From contig BROG01000342.1 in the NCBI GenBank assembly GCA_030159075.1, forward strand, positions 248,001 through 312,000: a stretch of DNA of 64,000 bases, given 5' to 3'. Below the pieces are notes generated by a model. It had not been told where the DNA came from and ran no database searches. It saw only the letters and a program-made list of their open reading frames with translations. Source of the DNA: Atrina japonica (lineage: Eukaryota > Mollusca > Bivalvia > Pterioida > Pinnidae). Positions 59,958 through 64,000 of this stretch are shown here, in pieces (the stretch's first letter is position 1; every line of letters starts with the position of its first letter). The position numbers were made by a program, and so were the translations under genes.

Positions 59958-60907
59958 GAGAGGGGAGCTTTAAATAAATTTTCATTTCAGATAATTATTC
60001 ACTTGTTCTTTTATCTTCATCTAATAATTTCTGTATGGCTATGGAAGTGTTAAAAACCTATATAGAAAGTTTGTATCGGCTAATTTATTTTCTACTGTAA
60101 ATGTGTACACAATTTTCAAAAATGTTTCTGCAGAATGACCGAGTTTCTTCCCTTAGAAAGTAGCTAATCTGTCATGTTTGTCGAAATTTACTGTTAACTT
60201 TTACGTCAGTAAATTGATACAGTCTTTCATTTGAAGCGTTCACAGTTACTATGTTAATGTTAATTCCATCATATTTTTTGTTAGTGAAATTGATTCCAAA
60301 ATAATTCTACGTTAATAACCAATAGTAAAATTTAAAATCATACATGGTATGATACGAGAGAGTATTTCGGTCTCCGTGAGAGAAACCCAGAAATGACCTC
60401 ATAGGACTTGCAATAGTAGGACTCTCGTAAACAAGATAATTGCAACATGAGTACATCTCATTATTCTAAAAAATAAACTGTCAGTTCATTTTTTTAAAAC
60501 TTATTTTGAAATTAACAAGTTAAGAAATATCCGATGTCTGGCGCGAGTCCTACCATCCAGCGTAACTGAGCATGTCGGGTTAGGAAAGCCATTAACGCCC
60601 TTGGTCGGAATTTCATTTCTGGTAGGTAAAAAATGGCGTCTGCTTGGAGACGCTGTTATCCGGTGTGCGATTAATAAGGACTTATTTGCCTTCGTACTAT
60701 TTTTTAAAAATTTTTCATGGTGTGATATATGATCACAAATTTTGTTTTTGACCTTCTCGATAAAAATGCAATATTCAACGCGAACTTGATCCGGGACTGT
60801 TAGACGAAATTTTATTTGCTCATAGTATGTGTAAATTTGACCTATTTGTACTTACACATACGCATTACCATAAAAGCTCGCTTCGCGCCGCTCGAGCTGC
60901 GCTCGCT

Positions 60908-61239
60908 ATTAAAAGAAAGCTAAAGGTTGCTGGTTCAAGTGGTTGGTACTTTCGTCATCGGAGAGAATTCTAGTAATTCTGGCATCAAGTAATTTCGGCA
61001 CCGAGTAAATATGGCACTTGTATAAGTAACTTCGGCATTTAACTTTAGGGTATCAGTTATTTTCGATACATGCATGAAGGCAATATCATCAGTTAATATT
61101 GATTAAGATAAATAAATTAACATCTCGTGATGAATTTTAATTCCTAAAACTAAAGTTTATATACACGTTTGTGGAAATGCCGAAAATACTAGCTTGCACA
61201 TGCCGAAGTTACTGGTTGCCAAAGTTATCTGATTCCACC
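60908..61239 (+). repeat. 332-bp direct repeat, left copy
   Basis: Runs 'attaaaagaaagctaaaggt' to 'aagttatctgattccacc'. The second copy is at 61865-62197, offset 957 bp, with only about ten differences seen. It contains 'tcggcaccgagtaaatatgg' and 'catgccgaagttactggttg'. It starts where segmental unit B ends. No LTR hallmarks (no TG..CA ends). Confidence 0.93.
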
Positions 61240-61383
61240 TTTAACATAAAGTGCTTGCTTCGCTCGCTTAAAATCATGCTGAAATTATTGTCCAAATTAT
61301 AGGTAAGGCGTATTTTACGTTCTTTTATTGGATCAATAAGATGTTGGTAAGCCGTCAAAATATATATCTAGGCTGCTACAAAC

Positions 61384-61640
61384 GTGGCTATAACGGATCG
61401 GGCTGTCATACCAAGGCTGTTACTAATCCGGCTATTACGGGATCGGGCTGTCATACCAAGGCTGTTACTAATCCGGCTATTACGGGATCGGGCTGTCATA
61501 CCAAGGCTGTTCCTAATCCGGCTATTACTGGATCGGGCTGTCATACCAAGGCTGTTCCTAATCCGGCTATTACGGGATCGGGCTGTCATACCAAGGCTGT
61601 TACTAATCCGGCTATTACGGGATCGGGCTGTCCAAAGCCC
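61384..61640 (+). repeat. 45-bp minisatellite, about 5.5 units
   Basis: Unit 'ggctgtcataccaaggctgt' + 'tactaatccggctattacgg' + 'gatcg'. Units differ at two or three sites. As 45 is a multiple of 3, three frames on both strands stay open (for example GCHTKAVTNPAITGS in tandem); I regard this as a by-product. Confidence 0.95.
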
Positions 61641-61864
61641 ACTGTACTCAACCACGTGAATAATTCAACAAATCAGATTAGAAATTTACGGCAGACATGT
61701 TTCTAGGAACCTGTATGCTGGAGCCTCGTTTGGGATGTGCCGGTTGAAACTTTTTGAAGCCCATAGTACACACTGGAGGACTGTGACCGTAAGAGGGCGC
61801 TGTAATTATTGGACTTGGCTCAAGTTGCGGCATTTCTACAATAAAGAGCTCGCTAGCGCTCGCA

Positions 61865-62197
61865 TATTAAAAGAAAGCTTAAGGTTGCTGGTTCAAGTGG
61901 TTGGTACTTTCGTCATCGGAGAGAATTCTAGTAATTCTGGCATCAAGTAATTTCGGCACCGAGTAAATATGGCACTTGTATAAGTAACTTCGGCATTTAA
62001 CTTTAGGGTATCAGTTATTTTCGATACATGCATGAAGGCAATATCATCAGCTAATATTGATTAAGATAAATAAATTAACATCTCGTGATGAATTTTAATT
62101 CCTAAAACTAAAGTTTATATACATGTTTTTGGAAGTGCCGAAAATACTAGCTTGCACATGCCGAAGTTACTCGTTGCCAAAATTATCTGATTCCACC
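61865..62197 (+). repeat. 333-bp direct repeat, right copy
   Basis: See 60908-61239. Preceded by 'gagctcgctagcgctcgcat', similar to the end of the segmental duplication ('gagctgcgctcgctat'). So the whole 957-bp block between starts may be a tandem duplication whose first half later changed. Confidence 0.93.
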
Positions 62198-62777
62198 GGC
62201 GACACTGCTGACAGCGCGACATGTAGATCTGTATGATATAAATTAGGGAACGATTTTATTCTGATGGAGTACCTGGCAAGTTTGGTCAGGTTAGAATGAT
62301 TATTTTCAACGTTTACGATTCACCATTTAGTCAGACACAGATTTTATTTTGATCAAGTGCTGGACAGGTTAATTATTTTCTATTATAAAAGTGTTTATTG
62401 AATTAATCCTGGGTCATGTTGCACATTTTGTTATCGATAGATCTTCTAAGGACTTTTTATTTGCGATCAGAATATTTATTTTAAAACCAATCAAATGGTT
62501 GTCATCTTACTAAGTTTGAAAGCTTAGTGTATGTGCTCCCTCCCCAAATGTATTATGTTTTATGAAAAATAATAAAAAGGGTTACATTTTGTGTATTAAT
62601 AACTTTTTTCTTCCTTGAGAAATACTACTTATTTTATGCACCACATTAACAGTGAACACCGAGGCTGAGGTCAATCTAGGGTGGAAAATAGATAGAAACA
62701 AACTTCCATGAGTTTAAAGTAGGCCTACACTTTGTCACTCTGCAGTGGATCTAAGCCTTTGTCTCGGTTATGATTTG
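62198..62777. other. Non-coding stretch
   Basis: AT-rich; no gene or repeat recognised. Confidence 0.45.
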
Positions 62778-62788
62778 TCTTGGGTAAG

Positions 62789-63062
62789 GAGCCGACCTGG
62801 CTCAGTCGGTAGCGTGCTCGACTCTTGATTGTGAGTTCGAGTCCAGCCGGCGGCAGGTTGGTTTCCTGTTTTTCGGATGAGACAATAGAAACCGAGGTTC
62901 CGTGTCACAGTAGGTGTCGGCACGTTAAAGAACCTTCACTGCTCAATGACCGTAAGTGCCGAGTATAGGCCAAAATTTGAAGTCCTTCACCGACATTTGG
63001 TGACGTCTCCATATGAGTGAAAGCTTCTTGAGTGGGACGTTAAACAGCTACAAATAAAATAA
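62789..63062 (+). mobile_element. SINE family A, full length, plus strand, 11-bp TSD
   Basis: Head 'gagccgacctggctcagtcg' (A-box) and 'gtgagttcgagtccagcc' (B-box). Body words are 'ggttggtttcctgtttttcg', 'gtgtcacagtaggtgtcggc' and 'acgttaaagaaccttcactg'. The 3' end is 'gtgacgtctccatatgagtg' + 'gtgggacgttaaacag', then an A-rich tail 'caaataaaat'. The 11-mer 'tcttgggtaag' lies at 62778-62788 and 63063-63073. Confidence 0.95.
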
Positions 63063-63175
63063 TCTTGGGTAAGAGTTATCATAACAACTTTTGTTATTGG
63101 TACCAATCAGTATTCTGGCACATTGCCTATAGACATTTCCCTAGATAATTGGAAATTAATTGAACCTCATACATA

Positions 63176-63350
63176 GTAAAACCTGCTATAGCGGCCACCT
63201 CTATATAAGGATCACCTGTCTATAAAGGCCAGTTTTGAAAAGTCCCTTGACTGCATACTTTAACTAAATTGAACCTGTGTATAAGGGTCACCTGCACATA
63301 AAGGTCAATATTCTCTGGTCCCTTGGGTGGCCCCTATATACAGGTTTTAT
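63176..63350 (+). repeat. Dispersed repeat D, copy 2
   Basis: Same order of words as 34125-34315; see there. Confidence 0.6.
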
Positions 63351-64000
63351 ATGTTTTTATTTCCATGTAAGCACTCAAAATACTTATGATTGCATGGTTG
63401 TAATTATCATAGGACCTAATGATCAACATACATGTACATGTCAAAAAGTCAGTGGTCTAATCTATGACCTTGAACATGACTTTTCAATTTACACAAAAAT
63501 TAAAGAATGGGAAATGTTATGTATACATGAAAAAACATGAAATGAGTTAGTTCCCAAGGGTCATCTCTAATTTGGGAATATTCAAATATCTTTTATGTGG
63601 TCAAGATACCCCACACCAAAATCATACTGTATATATTCCTGTTTATAATTTCAAGGTGATTGTAATGATATTTAGGTGTAAGATCACACTCAGAAACTAT
63701 ATGAGGTGTTTATACTTTTGGTGATCTTGTTTTGGAAACTTTGTCACAGCATCCTGTTACAGTCATTTCTTGTTTTAGAGTGGTAGGGGAGGCTTTGATT
63801 TTTTATCCGATATGTGCTAAACAAAGGTTGTGAACTGTATCTTTGGGAAAACAATTTCAGAAGAGCATTATGGATTGAATTCACATTCACATGTGCTAAT
63901 TGTATTGGGGTTAGCAATTTAGGCCCACATGTGGCTTGCTTCACTGTACTTCCTTGCATTTCTACCATTAAAACTCTATTTTTCTGCTGTGATCAGACCT
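63351..64000. other. Non-coding to window end
   Basis: No gene supported. A minus-strand frame at 63744-63968 has no recognisable domain. Confidence 0.4.

Larger units (their letters stand above)
56545..60909 (+). repeat. Tandem segmental duplication, unit B with insertions
   Basis: Copy of unit A, 62 bp after its end. Larger because of a LINE insertion (56737-58111), an extra ~425 bp at about 58761-59186 that holds a GA repeat, a CA repeat at 59325-59360 and a longer poly-T. Otherwise the two match closely base for base, so the duplication is fairly recent. Confidence 0.93.

Noticed and set aside
60908..62197. LTR retrotransposon with 332-bp LTRs
   Set aside because: No TG..CA termini, no primer-binding site or polypurine tract, and only 625 bp of non-coding sequence between the repeats.

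Overview
The window looks like nuclear DNA of a mollusc, most likely a bivalve. The reasons are: AT-rich sequence with very low gene density, an intron with GT..AG ends, tRNA-derived SINEs, many minisatellites, and dispersed repeats of kinds I associate with bivalve genomes (for example the unit carrying 'gacaggggatgcttactcc'). The species assignment is inference. Nothing here suggests a bacterium or plasmid.

Only two genes look intact. On the minus strand at 1063-2684 is a two-exon gene for a BTB-BACK-PHR protein of the BTBD1/2/3/6 family (430 aa). On the plus strand at 44354-45409 is a single-exon gene for an alpha-1,2-fucosyltransferase-like Golgi enzyme (GT11, 351 aa). They share no visible pathway. 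Two decayed copies of the BTB gene lie at 1-560 and 14043-14672, so this is a local family with birth and decay.

Layout: 0-3 kb BTB gene and pseudogene; 3-14 kb dispersed repeats, a dead Tc1-type transposase (9973-10973) and small MITEs; 14-17 kb second BTB pseudogene, a 50-bp x 18 minisatellite and a ~30-bp degenerate array; 18-21 kb remnants of a YIDD reverse transcriptase and a LINE; 21-26 kb SINEs, a tRNA-like sequence, two G-run MITEs and a perfect 101-nt palindrome; 27-34 kb three large minisatellites, a foldback element with a nested MITE, and a SINE with clean target-site duplication (TSD); 34-39 kb SINEs, inverted repeats and a 37-bp minisatellite; 39-42.6 kb a long CT microsatellite and a 2.78-kb terminal-inverted-repeat (TIR) transposon inserted in an older SINE; 44-45.4 kb the fucosyltransferase; 46-53 kb SINEs and microsatellites with no gene; 54-61 kb a ~2.5-kb tandem duplication, one copy of which carries a 5'-truncated LINE with a 13-bp TSD; 61-64 kb a 957-bp-spaced direct repeat around a 45-bp minisatellite, then a full-length SINE with TSD.

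The most informative structures are nested insertions dated by TSDs, the TIR element at 39765-42548 with internal duplicated modules, the perfect palindrome at 23357-23457, and minisatellites with higher-order variant order. I did not find a convincing new protein system. Frames read from minisatellites and microsatellites are not credible genes.
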